From Verrucomicrobiota bacterium (GTDB taxonomy: Bacteria; Verrucomicrobiota; Verrucomicrobiia; Limisphaerales; UBA1319), in NCBI GenBank assembly GCA_022709905.1, contig JAKLHY010000049.1:1-57144 (forward strand): DNA of 57,144 nucleotides, given 5' to 3'. The translations under genes and the position numbers were made by a program. Every line of letters starts with the position of its first letter. Within the stretch, counting starts at the first letter, position 1. Below are positions 40,344 through 49,901 of the stretch, in pieces. The notes below the pieces were generated by a model, which was given only the letters and a program-made list of their open reading frames with translations, did not search any database and was not told the DNA's origin.

Positions 40344-42500
40344 TCACCCTTTGGCCTGGGATTTCCAGGCGGGCATGATGGGCATTTGACGAATCCGAAT
40401 TCCGGTCGCATGAAACAGCGCGTTGCCAATCGCCGGCGCGATCCCCAGGATGGGCGTCTCGCCAGCCCCCACCGATGACAGGTCCGGGCGGTCGAGCAAA
40501 TGCACTTCCAGCCGCGGCACATCTTTAAAGCGGGGTACCCGGTAACGGCCAAAACTCGCGTTTAGAATCCGTCCCTCACTGAATTCCATCTCCTCCCAGA
40601 GGGCGCCGCCCAAGCCCATCAGAATGCAGCTTTTAGCCTGAGCCATGAGATTATCCGGATTGATTTTGGCCCCGCACTCAAAGGCGGCCAGGATTTCCTC
40701 GATCCGAAAATCCCGTCGGCCCGCATCGACATGAACCTCGACGCACGTGGCCAGGAAAGATCCTTTCTCTGTGCCGCAGGCCAGCCCAATACCGACCGAC
40801 GATCCGGTTCGTCGAAGGCGTTCCTTCCAGCCGAATCGATTCGCCGCCGCCTCCAGCACTGCTCGCAACCGGGGATTATCCAGGTGCGCCAGCCGGAATT
40901 CGAGAGGATCCCGTTTGGCCTCGTGCGCGAGTTCATCCATTAAGGTCTCGCGGGCAAAAACATTGGCGGTAGCCGCCAGCGTGCGATATGAACCCTGGCG
41001 CAAAGGCGAATTCGAGGCCACAAAACGACAGCGCTGCGACGGAATCTGATAAGGAGAATCCACCGCCGCCTGGCCCGAGTTGATGTTTACAAAACGCCAC
41101 GTCAAGACGCGGCCCTCCTGATCCAAACCCGCTTCGGCCTCGATCAGGGCGGCCGGACGGAAGTAGGCCCACGTAAACTCCTCGGCCCGGCTCCAGCGCA
41201 CCAGCACCGGACGGCGGGCGCCTCGCGCCAAACGAGCCGCTTCGATCGCGGTTTCGGCCGTGTGCTTGCCGCCAAATCCCCCGCCAAAATCGGGCACAAC
41301 CACCCGAACCTGATCTCTCGATAAGCCCAAGGCCGCCGCAATTTCCGAACGATATCCAAAAGGATTCTGCGTGCCGGTATGCACGGTCAGGTTCGTCCCC
41401 TCCCATTCAGCCAACGCCGCCCGGGGCTCCATCGGGGCATGCTGGATATAGGCGGTGCGATACGTCCGATGCAGGAGTTGTTTTGTCCCCGCAGGCTTCG
41501 ATGGACCGGAGAACCTCAACTCTTCCGGGGTGCGCGCCTGGTTGCGGAGATAATCGAAAACTTCTTTGCTTGAGGGCTGGGCCTTGGATTCCCATCGGGC
41601 GGTCCGCGAAATCGCCTCGATGGCGGCACGGGCCTCATGGCTGCTCGGCGCCGCAACCCCAACAAATTCTCCCTCCTTGATGACGACCACTCCTGGCATC
41701 GCTTCGCCAGGCGAGAGGTCAACAAACGTCAACCGGGCGCCAAAACTCGGAGGCCTCAAAACCTGGCCGTGCAACATGCCTTTGCGCCGCAAATCGGAAG
41801 GATAAAGATGCCGCCCCGTCACAATGTCCAGCCCGTTGGGACGCGGCAAGGACGTCCCCATCGTCTTCCAGTCCTTCACGGCCACAAGCGTGACCTCCGT
41901 CGGAACAGGGGCATCAAAGTCTTCCCGCGCCGAATCGTCCTTGACGAGGTCTCCGTAAGTCGCTTCCCGGCCCGTGGACGGATGCATGACCTTGCCCGAT
42001 TTCACCTGCAGCTCGGTCGCCCCGACCTGCCATCGGCGCGCCGCCAGCTTCACCAGCAACTCCCGGGCTGCCGCTGTCCCTTGCCGTACCGCGGGCACGG
42101 TCGAAGGCGTGGTGCGGCTTCCGGCCGTGATCCCGTCGTCGGGGGTCAGATCCGTGTCGCCCATGATCAGCTGGATCTGCTCCGGCACCACCGCCAGTTC
42201 CTCCGCCGCAGCCTGGGTCAGCTCCGCGCGGGCGCCCTGTCCCATCTCGATCTTGCCGGTCATGACAGTTATACCGCCACGATCGCTGATGTGCACCCGC
42301 GCCGAAATCGCCTGTCGCCTGGAATCCCTTCCACGACTCGACTGGGCCCTCAGGCTCGGCTCACAAACCGTTACGAGCAGACCCGCTCCCAAACTGACGA
42401 CAAACTCACGACGACTCACCTGACCGGAGCAGACCTCCTCTCCGCCCGAATCGCTCCCAGTCATCTCCCACGCCCGACGGGCTTGTGTCTTTTCTTTCAT
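40344..42500 (-). CDS. Molybdopterin-binding large subunit, xanthine dehydrogenase / isoquinoline 1-oxidoreductase family
   Basis: 718 residues from the ATG at 42500, which overlaps the small-subunit stop by four bases. The longer frame to 42578 is rejected. A Tat-like signal SRREFVVSLGAGLLVTV sits near residue 28. Cofactor regions are KIEMGQGARAELTQAAAEEL, VVVPDFGGGFGGKHTAETA and LRQGSYRT. The C-terminal GAGETPILGIAPAIGNAL carries the catalytic Glu. With the adjacent [2Fe-2S] protein it forms a two-subunit hydroxylase like IorAB, which lacks an FAD subunit and passes electrons to an unknown acceptor. It hydroxylates an N-heterocycle or aldehyde; substrate unknown. Confidence 0.88.
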   Translation of the reverse strand: MKEKTQARRAWEMTGSDSGGEEVCSGQVSRREFVVSLGAGLLVTVCEPSLRAQSSRGRDSRRQAISARVHISDRGGITVMTGKIEMGQGARAELTQAAAEELAVVPEQIQLIMGDTDLTPDDGITAGSRTTPSTVPAVRQGTAAARELLVKLAARRWQVGATELQVKSGKVMHPSTGREATYGDLVKDDSAREDFDAPVPTEVTLVAVKDWKTMGTSLPRPNGLDIVTGRHLYPSDLRRKGMLHGQVLRPPSFGARLTFVDLSPGEAMPGVVVIKEGEFVGVAAPSSHEARAAIEAISRTARWESKAQPSSKEVFDYLRNQARTPEELRFSGPSKPAGTKQLLHRTYRTAYIQHAPMEPRAALAEWEGTNLTVHTGTQNPFGYRSEIAAALGLSRDQVRVVVPDFGGGFGGKHTAETAIEAARLARGARRPVLVRWSRAEEFTWAYFRPAALIEAEAGLDQEGRVLTWRFVNINSGQAAVDSPYQIPSQRCRFVASNSPLRQGSYRTLAATANVFARETLMDELAHEAKRDPLEFRLAHLDNPRLRAVLEAAANRFGWKERLRRTGSSVGIGLACGTEKGSFLATCVEVHVDAGRRDFRIEEILAAFECGAKINPDNLMAQAKSCILMGLGGALWEEMEFSEGRILNASFGRYRVPRFKDVPRLEVHLLDRPDLSSVGAGETPILGIAPAIGNALFHATGIRIRQMPIMPAWKSQAKG

Positions 42501-42991
42501 GACACACCCCCGGATTCCAGCCGCTGCGCGGCTCGATGCACCGCCGAAATAATCCGCGGATACCCGCAACAACGACAAAGATGCCCATCGAGAGAAGCGG
42601 CAATCTCCTGATCACTGGGACGTGGCTTTTTTCTGAGCAAAGCCACGGTCTCCAAAATCATGCCCGGGGTGCATTGGCCGCATTGAAAGGCCTGCTCCTT
42701 CAGAAAAGCCTCCTGCACCGGGTGCAGGTGTTCCCCATCGGCCAGGCCTTCGATGGTTCGAATGCTCCTGTTGCCCACATCCGAAACCGTCATCAAACAG
42801 GAAAGAACCGGTTCGTTGTCCAGCAGGATGGTGCAGGCGCCACACTGGCCTTCCATGCATCCCACCTTGGTCCCAGTCAGATTCAATTCTTCACGCAAGA
42901 CCTCCACCAAGGGACGATCCGGCGACGTCGTCACGGTCTGCGCCCGGCCATTGACCAGAAGCTTGAACTCTCGCGTTGTCATGATCCCCAT
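42497..42991 (-). CDS. [2Fe-2S] small subunit of the molybdenum hydroxylase
   Basis: 164 residues with two iron-sulfur sites. The plant-type ferredoxin site is GCMEGQCGACTILLDN (plus a further Cys in LSCLM), and the helical site is FQCGQCTPGMI with LCRCCGYPRI. It shuttles electrons from the molybdenum centre of the partner encoded immediately downstream (ATGA overlap). ATG 42982 (MTTREFKLLVNG) is an equally good start. Confidence 0.93.
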   Translation of the reverse strand: MGIMTTREFKLLVNGRAQTVTTSPDRPLVEVLREELNLTGTKVGCMEGQCGACTILLDNEPVLSCLMTVSDVGNRSIRTIEGLADGEHLHPVQEAFLKEQAFQCGQCTPGMILETVALLRKKPRPSDQEIAASLDGHLCRCCGYPRIISAVHRAAQRLESGGVS

Positions 42992-43090
42992 CCGTTCGAT
43001 TTGGGCTCAAAACACCCGATTAAAATACCACGCTTCTCGCGAATCCCAACGTCGCGATCGCGGGGAAACGCAGCAACCCTTTTGGATCGG

Positions 43091-43369
43091 CATAATCCCC
43101 GCGCTTTCCAGAGAAGCGTCCGTTATCTCACCGGCAAACCCATCGTAGCCTGCGTTCTCACCGGATCCAACGCCATCCTTAGGGCCCGGATCCTGCTGGG
43201 TCCCACCGATCCTTCCTCTGCCCCTCCAGGAACCATTCGGGGCGATTTCAGCTCGGATAGCCTGGTCGCAACCGATAAAGAGAATCGCGCCAGACTCAAT
43301 CTGGTTCACGCCGCCGATTCTCGGAAATCCGCCATTCGGGAACTGCGATGGCGGTTTCCCAAACAGTGA
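43091..43369 (+). pseudogene. ndk: 5'-truncated remnant of nucleoside diphosphate kinase
   Basis: On the plus strand the frame ending at 43369 reads YLTGKPIVACVLTGSNAIL, then LLGPTDPSSAPPGTIRGDFS, then NLVHAADSRKSAIRELRWRF. This is the C-terminal ~90 residues of NDK, including the active His in NLVHAADS and the PGTIRGDF signature. The N-terminal ~55 residues with the IIKPD motif are missing. The three plus-strand frames upstream show nothing like them, and that DNA is occupied by the [2Fe-2S] gene on the other strand. It is therefore a broken copy. The 434-base gap it lies in (42992-43425) has no other gene. Confidence 0.8.
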
Positions 43370-43425
43370 CGCGCACCGTGGCGGGCGAAACGCTCCTGGC
43401 CCATCGGAAGCCCACACGCCATCGA

Positions 43426-44811
43426 TTACTGCTTCACAAACACCAGCTTCTGCCTGCCGTAACTGATGACCATTTCATCCGCAACAATCCTTGTGACCAT
43501 CTCCTGGGCGTTGCCTTTGGGATCCTGCAGTTTGATCGTGTATCGATCGTCTTCGCCTTCCCAGGTGCCCTGAATCACCACAGGATCGAGTTTGACAGGC
43601 GCCGCCGCTTCGGCGGGAGCCTCCTGAGGTTCATCCTGTCGCGCCCTTCGTCCTCCCATGCCATAGCGCATGCGATCCTCTGGACGGATGCCCCGCATCC
43701 CCGGTTCCTCCTGGACAGCCGTCGGAGGAGGAGGCGGAGGCGCCGACAGGGCCGCGGCGGCCTTTTTCATCTGCTCCCAGTCCCCAATCACCGGCTGGAT
43801 CGAAAACGCCAGGCGGTTGTCGTAATACGCCTTGATATTGATCCCGCTGGCCACGGTCAAAAGCACCTTCTTTAAGGCGGCCATTTGGGAACTGGTAATG
43901 TCAGGCTTCGCTTTTTTTGTCTGCACGATTACCTGTTCCACATCCAATTCCCACGTGCCCAGGATCTGCAAAGGGTCGAATTTCGACGACTTGCCACTCT
44001 CGAGATAGGCCCGTAAATCCTTAAGGTCCAAATTCTGGATCTCAGGCAATGCCGGCAAACCGACGACCATAGCTGCAGTTTTTGGATTCTGAAAGAGTTC
44101 GGTAAAAGAAGCCTTCCTGTTCAGCATTTCCTGATACTCTTTGTCCTCCAAAAATGCCTGAACGTCGGCATTGTTCAGCATGGAGTAGAAGACGGGGTAA
44201 TTCGCCATGCGCTCGCGAATCTTAGGCAGATTCCAGTAAATGAATCCCCCCAGGTCGACAACTTCGTAAAACTTGGCCGGCGCCGGATCCAGCGGGGCGA
44301 TGACGCGATCAAATCCACTGCTTACCATGTCTTTGCGCATCGTGTTCAGCATCCGCACGCTGAAAGGCTCGCCCTCCTCCTGGGCAAAAGCCACGGTCAC
44401 ATATCCGGCCACATAGATGAATACGCCTGTAACCAAAAGCAAGATCAGAGCCGACAACAGGCCCGGAACAATCCCCAGACGCTGATTCATCCGTTCCCAG
44501 GCGCGGCGATGGAAATCGTCGGCTTTGTACCGATAATGCGTCTCGATGGGGCGGTGAACAAAAAAGCTGATCCCCAGGAAAACCAACCCCACAATCAACA
44601 GAAAAACCAAGGGCGGAAGCACCATCGCCCAAACCGGATTGGCCAGGCCAATCAAACCAATCAGCGGCCCGAGCAACATCCCGATTGGGACCGCCAATAA
44701 GGCCCCCAGAAACAATCCAACAAAACAGACCAAGGCCCGAATGGCCCCCAGGGCAAATCCAATCGCTCCACCCAAGGCCAATACCAAAATCGCAAATATC
44801 CAGATTGTCAT
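43426..44811 (-). CDS. CvpA-like multi-spanning membrane protein with a C-terminal soluble region
   Basis: 461 residues from the ATG at 44811; the longer frame to 44862 overshoots the membrane start. The N terminus has about four membrane spans (TIWIFAILVLALGGAIGFAL, then LGPLIGLIGLANPVWAMVL and a later LLSALILLLVTGVFIYVAGY), similar in layout to CvpA-like proteins. A soluble middle follows (about 150-300). A Pro-rich linker (SAPPPPPPTAVQEE) precedes a small beta-rich end (VIQGTWEGEDDRYTIKLQDP). The function is unknown. A repeated phrase, LGTWELDVEQ and IQGTWEGEDD, hints at two related small domains. Confidence 0.6.
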   Translation of the reverse strand: MTIWIFAILVLALGGAIGFALGAIRALVCFVGLFLGALLAVPIGMLLGPLIGLIGLANPVWAMVLPPLVFLLIVGLVFLGISFFVHRPIETHYRYKADDFHRRAWERMNQRLGIVPGLLSALILLLVTGVFIYVAGYVTVAFAQEEGEPFSVRMLNTMRKDMVSSGFDRVIAPLDPAPAKFYEVVDLGGFIYWNLPKIRERMANYPVFYSMLNNADVQAFLEDKEYQEMLNRKASFTELFQNPKTAAMVVGLPALPEIQNLDLKDLRAYLESGKSSKFDPLQILGTWELDVEQVIVQTKKAKPDITSSQMAALKKVLLTVASGINIKAYYDNRLAFSIQPVIGDWEQMKKAAAALSAPPPPPPTAVQEEPGMRGIRPEDRMRYGMGGRRARQDEPQEAPAEAAAPVKLDPVVIQGTWEGEDDRYTIKLQDPKGNAQEMVTRIVADEMVISYGRQKLVFVKQ

Positions 44812-44923
44812 AACTTCAAGTTTTCGCAACGCCCAGTGAATCGCACGCCTCGAAAAAAGCAACTCTCAAATTACCGCAGGATTTGTGCCGTCGCGCCAAG
44901 GGTTGGTTTGTGGCGCAGTCTCG

Positions 44924-47900
44924 TTAGGATTCGCCATTTTGTCCTGGAGTCTTTCGCGGCCATTTGCGAGGGGCCTTCTCCGGCAGGCTCATATCCACTT
45001 TGGGATAATAGGAGTTCGCGCCAAATCGCTCCTCCAGAGCCTGCTGCAACGAAATGGAGGGTTGGACCGCGTATTTTTCGTTGGTTTCAATAAATACCGT
45101 GATCCCATCCGGCCGAATGAGGCAGAGAAAAAGCGGGCATTTTCCCGGATGCGCCAGGGCAATATTGCGCGCCTCATCCAGATCCGCCTCGGTCACATCG
45201 GCCAGGCGCAGTCGAAAATGAACCTGACGGGTGTAACGAGCGGGGGCTTCCTCGAGGAGGACCGCCTCCTGGGGAAACAGCTTGGGCTTGTCCTCTCCTG
45301 AATTCACTTCGGCCGTTATCAAAACCGCCTGGCCTGGTGTGAGGACCGCCTTCATTTTTTCGAAGTTTTCCTGGAAACATAGCACGGAGACGGTGCCCTC
45401 GAGGTCCTCCAGGGTGGCCATCAGGTAAGACTTCCCGTTCTTTTTGGAAACCCCCACTTGAACCGCGGTGATCAGGCCGCCAATGCGAGTCATAGACCGA
45501 TTCGGCAGAGAGGACAGCTCGCTCGTCTTCTTCAAGGCATAACGCTCAATCAGCGGCAGGAACGGCATGACCGGGTGGCCGGTCACGTAGAAACCGAGCA
45601 ACTCCTTCTCAGCCGCCAGACGTTCGCTCTGCGGCCACTCGGGCAAGGCGATCAAATGGTCCTTCTGCAGCGGTTCTTTGCTTTCAAAAAGTCCAAAAAA
45701 CGATCCCTGCCCGCTCAACTTGTCCTGGACGGTCCGGGCGGCGCGCGCCAGGGCGCGATCAATCTGCGCATACAACGAGGCCCGGGTCACCTGAAATGCG
45801 TCACAGGCGCCAGACTTGATCAGGGCCTCCAGAACCTTGCGATTGACGGTTCGTGTCTCGACCCGCTCACACAAGTCGTCCAGCGATTGAAACCGTCCTC
45901 CCTGACGGCGGGCTTCCCGGATGCTTTCGACCGCCACCATGCCCACTCCTTTGATGGCTGCAAGGCCAAAACGAATGGCCCGCCGATCGGGAGCGGGCGC
46001 AAAACCGGCCTCGCTCTCGTTGATGTCGGGCGGAAGGACATCCACGTCAAAAGCACGCGCTTCCTGAATGAGGATGCTGACCTTGTCGGTATCCCCCATG
46101 TCGTTGGTCATCATGGCGCTGAGGAATTCCACCGGATAATTCGCCTTCAGGTAAGCGGTTTGGTAGGCCACAATCGCATAGGCGGCGGCATGGGATTTGT
46201 TAAAACCGTAACCGGCGAACTTTTCGAGCAGGTCAAAAATCTCATTCGCCTGAGCAGCGGGAATCTGATTCTTCTCGGCACAGCCTTGCACGAACTGCGC
46301 CCTCTGTTTCTGCATCTCCTCGACCTTCTTCTTGCCCATGGCCCGCCGGAGCAAGTCCGCTCCTCCCAAAGTGTAACCCGCCAGGACCTGCGCGGCTTGC
46401 ATCACCTGCTCCTGGTAGACCATGATCCCATACGTTTCCCGGCAGATCCGCTCCAACAGGGGATGCTCATACTCGATCCGGACTTCTCCGTGACGGCGCT
46501 TGATAAAATCCGGGATCAAATCCATGGGACCCGGACGGTAAAGGGCCACCAACGCCGTGATGTGTTCGATCGAACTGATCTGGAACTTCCGGCACAGATC
46601 GCGCATCCCACCCGATTCCAACTGGAACACGCCCACCGTCAGCCCTTTGTTGAGCAGGTCGTAGGTCTTGGCGTCGTCCAAGGGTAACTGATGAATCGGC
46701 ACGTCGATGCCTCGGACCGCCTTGACCAATTCACACGTGTTCCGAATAACGGTCAGGGTCTTGAGCCCGAGAAAATCCATCTTCAACAATCCTAGATCTC
46801 CCACCGGTCCCATGGCATATTGGGTCACGATGGCGCCATCCTCGTCCTGCTTCAACGGCAGCAGATGGATCAGGGGCTGATCCCCAATCACCACGCCGGC
46901 CGCGTGCACCGAGGCGTTCCGGGTCAGGTCCTCCAGGACAAATGCCGTGTCGATCAGCTCGTGAGTGATCTCCTCGGTGTCATAAGCCTTCTTGAGATCG
47001 GGCGATTGTTGCAGGGCCTTGGTCAGGTCCATCTTGAGTTCATTCGGGATCATCTTGGCCAGGCGATCGCAGTCTCCGTAAGCCAATCCCATCACCCTCC
47101 CGACGTCCCGCACCACGGACTTCGCCCCCATCGTTCCAAAGGTCACAATCTGGGCCACCGATTCCCGGCCATACTTCTGCCGCACATACTCGATCACATC
47201 CCCACGCCGGTCATCGGCAAAATCAATGTCGATATCAGGAGGATTGACGCGTTCCGGATTCAGGAAGCGTTCAAATAACAGACCGTAACGGATGGGATCG
47301 ACATTCGATATCTCCAGCAAAAAGGTCACCAACGAGCCGGCGGCGGAACCGCGGGCCACACAAGACACTCCGACGCTGCGACCATACCGAACAAAATCTC
47401 CCACAATTAAAAAGTAACTGACAAAACCGGTCTTCTCGATGACCTTCAACTCCATGCCCAGCCGGTCTAGGATGCCCTGGACCGCAGCCGACACCGCCGG
47501 ATTTTCTAGGTCGCTGGAATTCCCAGCATCGGCCTTAACCCCCTCCCCGCCGCCAGACAACGCCTGATACGTCGGCAAAATCCTCGCATCCACCACTCTC
47601 TCCGCCATGATGCCTTCCTCGGTGGACCGCGCCCAGATCCCATATCGCCGCTCCAGCCCCTCGACCAGCAAATGCCGAAGGTATCCCAATCGGTCGTAGG
47701 CTGCCGGGGGTTCGAAATTCGGGTAGTGCAAACGGTTAAACTCAATCTTGAGATCGCATTTCTCGGCCACTTCCAGGGTGTTGAACACCGCCTCGGGGAT
47801 CTCCGCAAATAGGGCTTTCATCTCCTCGGCCGATCGGAGATGATACTGCTCGGGAGCGTATCGCATGCGCTTGGAATCCTCCAAAGTCGTCTGCGTCCCG

Positions 47901-48583
47901 ATACAGATCAGGCAGTCGTGGGCGTGCGAATGGTTCTTTTCCAAGTAATGGACGTCGTTGGTCGCGACCAATTTTAATCCGAACTCCTTTGCCCAGGCCG
48001 TCAATTGACGGTTTACCACCCTCTGTTCAGAGATCCCGTGATTTTGAAGCTCAAGATAGAAATGATCGATCCCAAAGGTCTGCTTATACCAATCCACCGC
48101 ATCGCGGGCCGCTTTCAGGTTGTCCTTCAGGATCGATTCGGGAATCTCGCCCGCCAGGCAGCCCGACAAGGCAATCAATCCCTCATGGTGCTGAACCAGC
48201 AACTCCTTGTCGACACGAGGTTTGTAATAAAAACCTTCCAGATGCGCCCGCGTGACCAACTGAATCAGATTCCGGTAGCCAATGTCGTTCCGTGCCAGCA
48301 ACACCAGATGATGATAAACATCTTTCCCTCCGGCATGGCTTTTCTTCTCTCGCCGGCTCCCCGGCGCCACATAAACCTCGCACCCGATAATCGGCTTAAT
48401 CCCCGCCTGCCCGGCCGCACGATAAAAATCGATCGCCCCAAACATCACGCCATGATCGGTCATGGCCAGTGCGGGAAATTCCAGAGCCTTCGCCTTCTCC
48501 ATCAAACGGTCCAGGCGGCAGGCCCCGTCCAGAAGCGAGTATTCGGTGTGCAAATGCAGATGAACAAACTCCGCGCGCGACAT
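44924..48583 (-). CDS. dnaE: DNA polymerase III alpha subunit DnaE
   Basis: 1219 residues from the ATG at 48583; the frame continues two codons to a TTG. The PHP domain opens with HLHLHTEYSLLDGA, and the polymerase catalytic Asp are in PDIDIDFADDRRGDVIEYV. GYGFNKSHAAAYAIVAYQTAYLKANYP is the finger/thumb region, and a tandem HhH and OB-fold end follows (RIGGLITAVQVGVSKKNGKS, YLMATLEDLEGT). It is the replicative polymerase of the type-1 DnaE class. Upstream is a gene-free 1.3-kb block of hairpins. Confidence 0.96.
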   Translation of the reverse strand: MSRAEFVHLHLHTEYSLLDGACRLDRLMEKAKALEFPALAMTDHGVMFGAIDFYRAAGQAGIKPIIGCEVYVAPGSRREKKSHAGGKDVYHHLVLLARNDIGYRNLIQLVTRAHLEGFYYKPRVDKELLVQHHEGLIALSGCLAGEIPESILKDNLKAARDAVDWYKQTFGIDHFYLELQNHGISEQRVVNRQLTAWAKEFGLKLVATNDVHYLEKNHSHAHDCLICIGTQTTLEDSKRMRYAPEQYHLRSAEEMKALFAEIPEAVFNTLEVAEKCDLKIEFNRLHYPNFEPPAAYDRLGYLRHLLVEGLERRYGIWARSTEEGIMAERVVDARILPTYQALSGGGEGVKADAGNSSDLENPAVSAAVQGILDRLGMELKVIEKTGFVSYFLIVGDFVRYGRSVGVSCVARGSAAGSLVTFLLEISNVDPIRYGLLFERFLNPERVNPPDIDIDFADDRRGDVIEYVRQKYGRESVAQIVTFGTMGAKSVVRDVGRVMGLAYGDCDRLAKMIPNELKMDLTKALQQSPDLKKAYDTEEITHELIDTAFVLEDLTRNASVHAAGVVIGDQPLIHLLPLKQDEDGAIVTQYAMGPVGDLGLLKMDFLGLKTLTVIRNTCELVKAVRGIDVPIHQLPLDDAKTYDLLNKGLTVGVFQLESGGMRDLCRKFQISSIEHITALVALYRPGPMDLIPDFIKRRHGEVRIEYEHPLLERICRETYGIMVYQEQVMQAAQVLAGYTLGGADLLRRAMGKKKVEEMQKQRAQFVQGCAEKNQIPAAQANEIFDLLEKFAGYGFNKSHAAAYAIVAYQTAYLKANYPVEFLSAMMTNDMGDTDKVSILIQEARAFDVDVLPPDINESEAGFAPAPDRRAIRFGLAAIKGVGMVAVESIREARRQGGRFQSLDDLCERVETRTVNRKVLEALIKSGACDAFQVTRASLYAQIDRALARAARTVQDKLSGQGSFFGLFESKEPLQKDHLIALPEWPQSERLAAEKELLGFYVTGHPVMPFLPLIERYALKKTSELSSLPNRSMTRIGGLITAVQVGVSKKNGKSYLMATLEDLEGTVSVLCFQENFEKMKAVLTPGQAVLITAEVNSGEDKPKLFPQEAVLLEEAPARYTRQVHFRLRLADVTEADLDEARNIALAHPGKCPLFLCLIRPDGITVFIETNEKYAVQPSISLQQALEERFGANSYYPKVDMSLPEKAPRKWPRKTPGQNGES

Positions 48584-48805
48584 GGCCAAAATCTAGTCCG
48601 GGATCTCCGAAATAACGATACATTTATTCGGTCCGATTCAAATCGAGTTTGCCGAATTGAAGCAGACTCAGCAGATCGCCAGATGGGCTACATATCAATG
48701 GCCAAAAGAGACTCAAAACAAAGGTGTTTTTGAGGTTTTTGTGCATTGTTGAGGTTATGCACCCGTCTTCTCTCCTGCGGATTCCTCTATATACCGGCGC
48801 CGACT

Positions 48806-48906
48806 GCGGACTTCAGTCCGCTCCCTTGTCAAAAAGCCCGATGCCGAATCGGCAGCAATGTCGCCAGACTGGCTATCGGAAGTTATTCCTGCGGAATGAA
48901 TTCCGC
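48806..48906. repeat. Cluster of three short palindromes
   Basis: GCGGACT-TC-AGTCCGC (48806-48821), TGCCGA-A-TCGGCA (48842-48854) and GCGGAAT-GA-ATTCCGC (48891-48906) occur within 101 bases. Each is a perfect stem with a 1-2-base centre. Such spacing suggests a REP/BIME-like element rather than one terminator. Confidence 0.6.
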
Positions 48907-49054
48907 GCACAGACTGGAATGCTTCGGCAGCCGACTGTCGCCAAGACCACTGACTTGATGGCAGGTGGATGCGGAAAAAGCCATTCAGTTTTCGGCCTTA
49001 GCGCCTGTTTTTGGGCTTCTTTTTTGCCTGTAATGGGCTCATTCCGGTTGTCGT

Positions 49055-49279
49055 CCCTTCAGGGCTGCTGATGGTTTGAATGACCGTGTTCTCAGGGTGT
49101 TGCCCCAGGATGATGGATGCCACCCGGTGGGCTGAAGAACGGGTTGCGGCCGATTCACCTCGGATTGTTCGACCGGTTGTGACATGCCGATGATTCGCGC
49201 CAAAGGCGCAACAACCCTCCAGCCCAGGGCAACGCCCTGGGAACCCGGTCCAAACCAATCTCCCCCGCCCTGTAGGGGC
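49055..49279. repeat. Second cluster of GC-rich palindromes
   Basis: CCCT-TC-AGGG (49055-49064), GCGCC-AAA-GGCGC (49197-49209), CCCAGGGC-AAC-GCCCTGGG (49223-49241) and GCCC-TGTAG-GGGC (49267-49279) lie on one stretch. From memory, similar strings are dispersed in planctomycete and verrucomicrobial intergenic DNA, but this was not checked. Confidence 0.55.
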
Positions 49280-49901
49280 CGAACTCGGCGCGCCAATTTC
49301 ACCGGTCGCAAGGCAATTCCGCATCACGTCCGAACTCCCAAAGCTCGTTTTCTCAAGCACTTCGTCACGACTTCAATCCCTCACATACCGCCTGTCATGC
49401 TCAAATCCCGCCAATGTGTTCGGTCTGTTACAGGCAAATAACAGGCCAGAAAAACGGCCGTGACGACTCAATAGGGAGCTATTCTAAACGGATCTATCTC
49501 TCCCCATGACACTTACTTCGGCGACAGTCGACCGCTACCTGGGGTGTTTGTGCGGCAAAATACGTCAATCGAATCCTGGTTACAAACCGGGGCACATACA
49601 ACGCCCGCAATCCCACTGTCGCCCGTCCCTCCTTCCCCAAGGATGGATCAAAAACCAATCGACCCTGCAGCACGTCCCGGGTATAGCGGGTCGGCCGATA
49701 AGAACTGCCGACCATCCTTTTTGGGTCTGCCCTTAAAATAATAGTTAGCTTGCTGCTCCAGGCCGTCGATGCGGGTTGCCGGCTTACGCCCGAATGAATC
49801 CCGCCAGCCCTTCCCCCTCCACTCGGTCCATGGCCGCGTCTGCCCAATTATGACAAGAAGCTTCGTTGAAGTCTGCATCGCAAGGATGCTATCAATAGCG
49901 C

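Larger units (their letters stand above)
48590..49901. other. 1.3-kb gene-free region rich in hairpins
   Basis: No protein family was recognised on either strand. The dnaE promoter should lie in the first ~180 bases. From 48800 onward the DNA is a series of short GC-rich palindromes listed separately. From about 49440 to 49890 the minus strand has two overlapping short open frames with no recognisable motif; an eroded gene is possible. The upstream region of the sulfatase gene (49850-49901) has no strong ribosome site. Confidence 0.5.

Noticed and set aside
43007..43417. 136-residue minus-strand open frame
   Set aside because: It is antisense to the ndk remnant, whose plus-strand text is clearly homologous to a known family.
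48998..49360. Open frames of 120 and 90 residues in the hairpin block
   Set aside because: They are translations of palindromic GC-rich repeats and lack any protein-like pattern.
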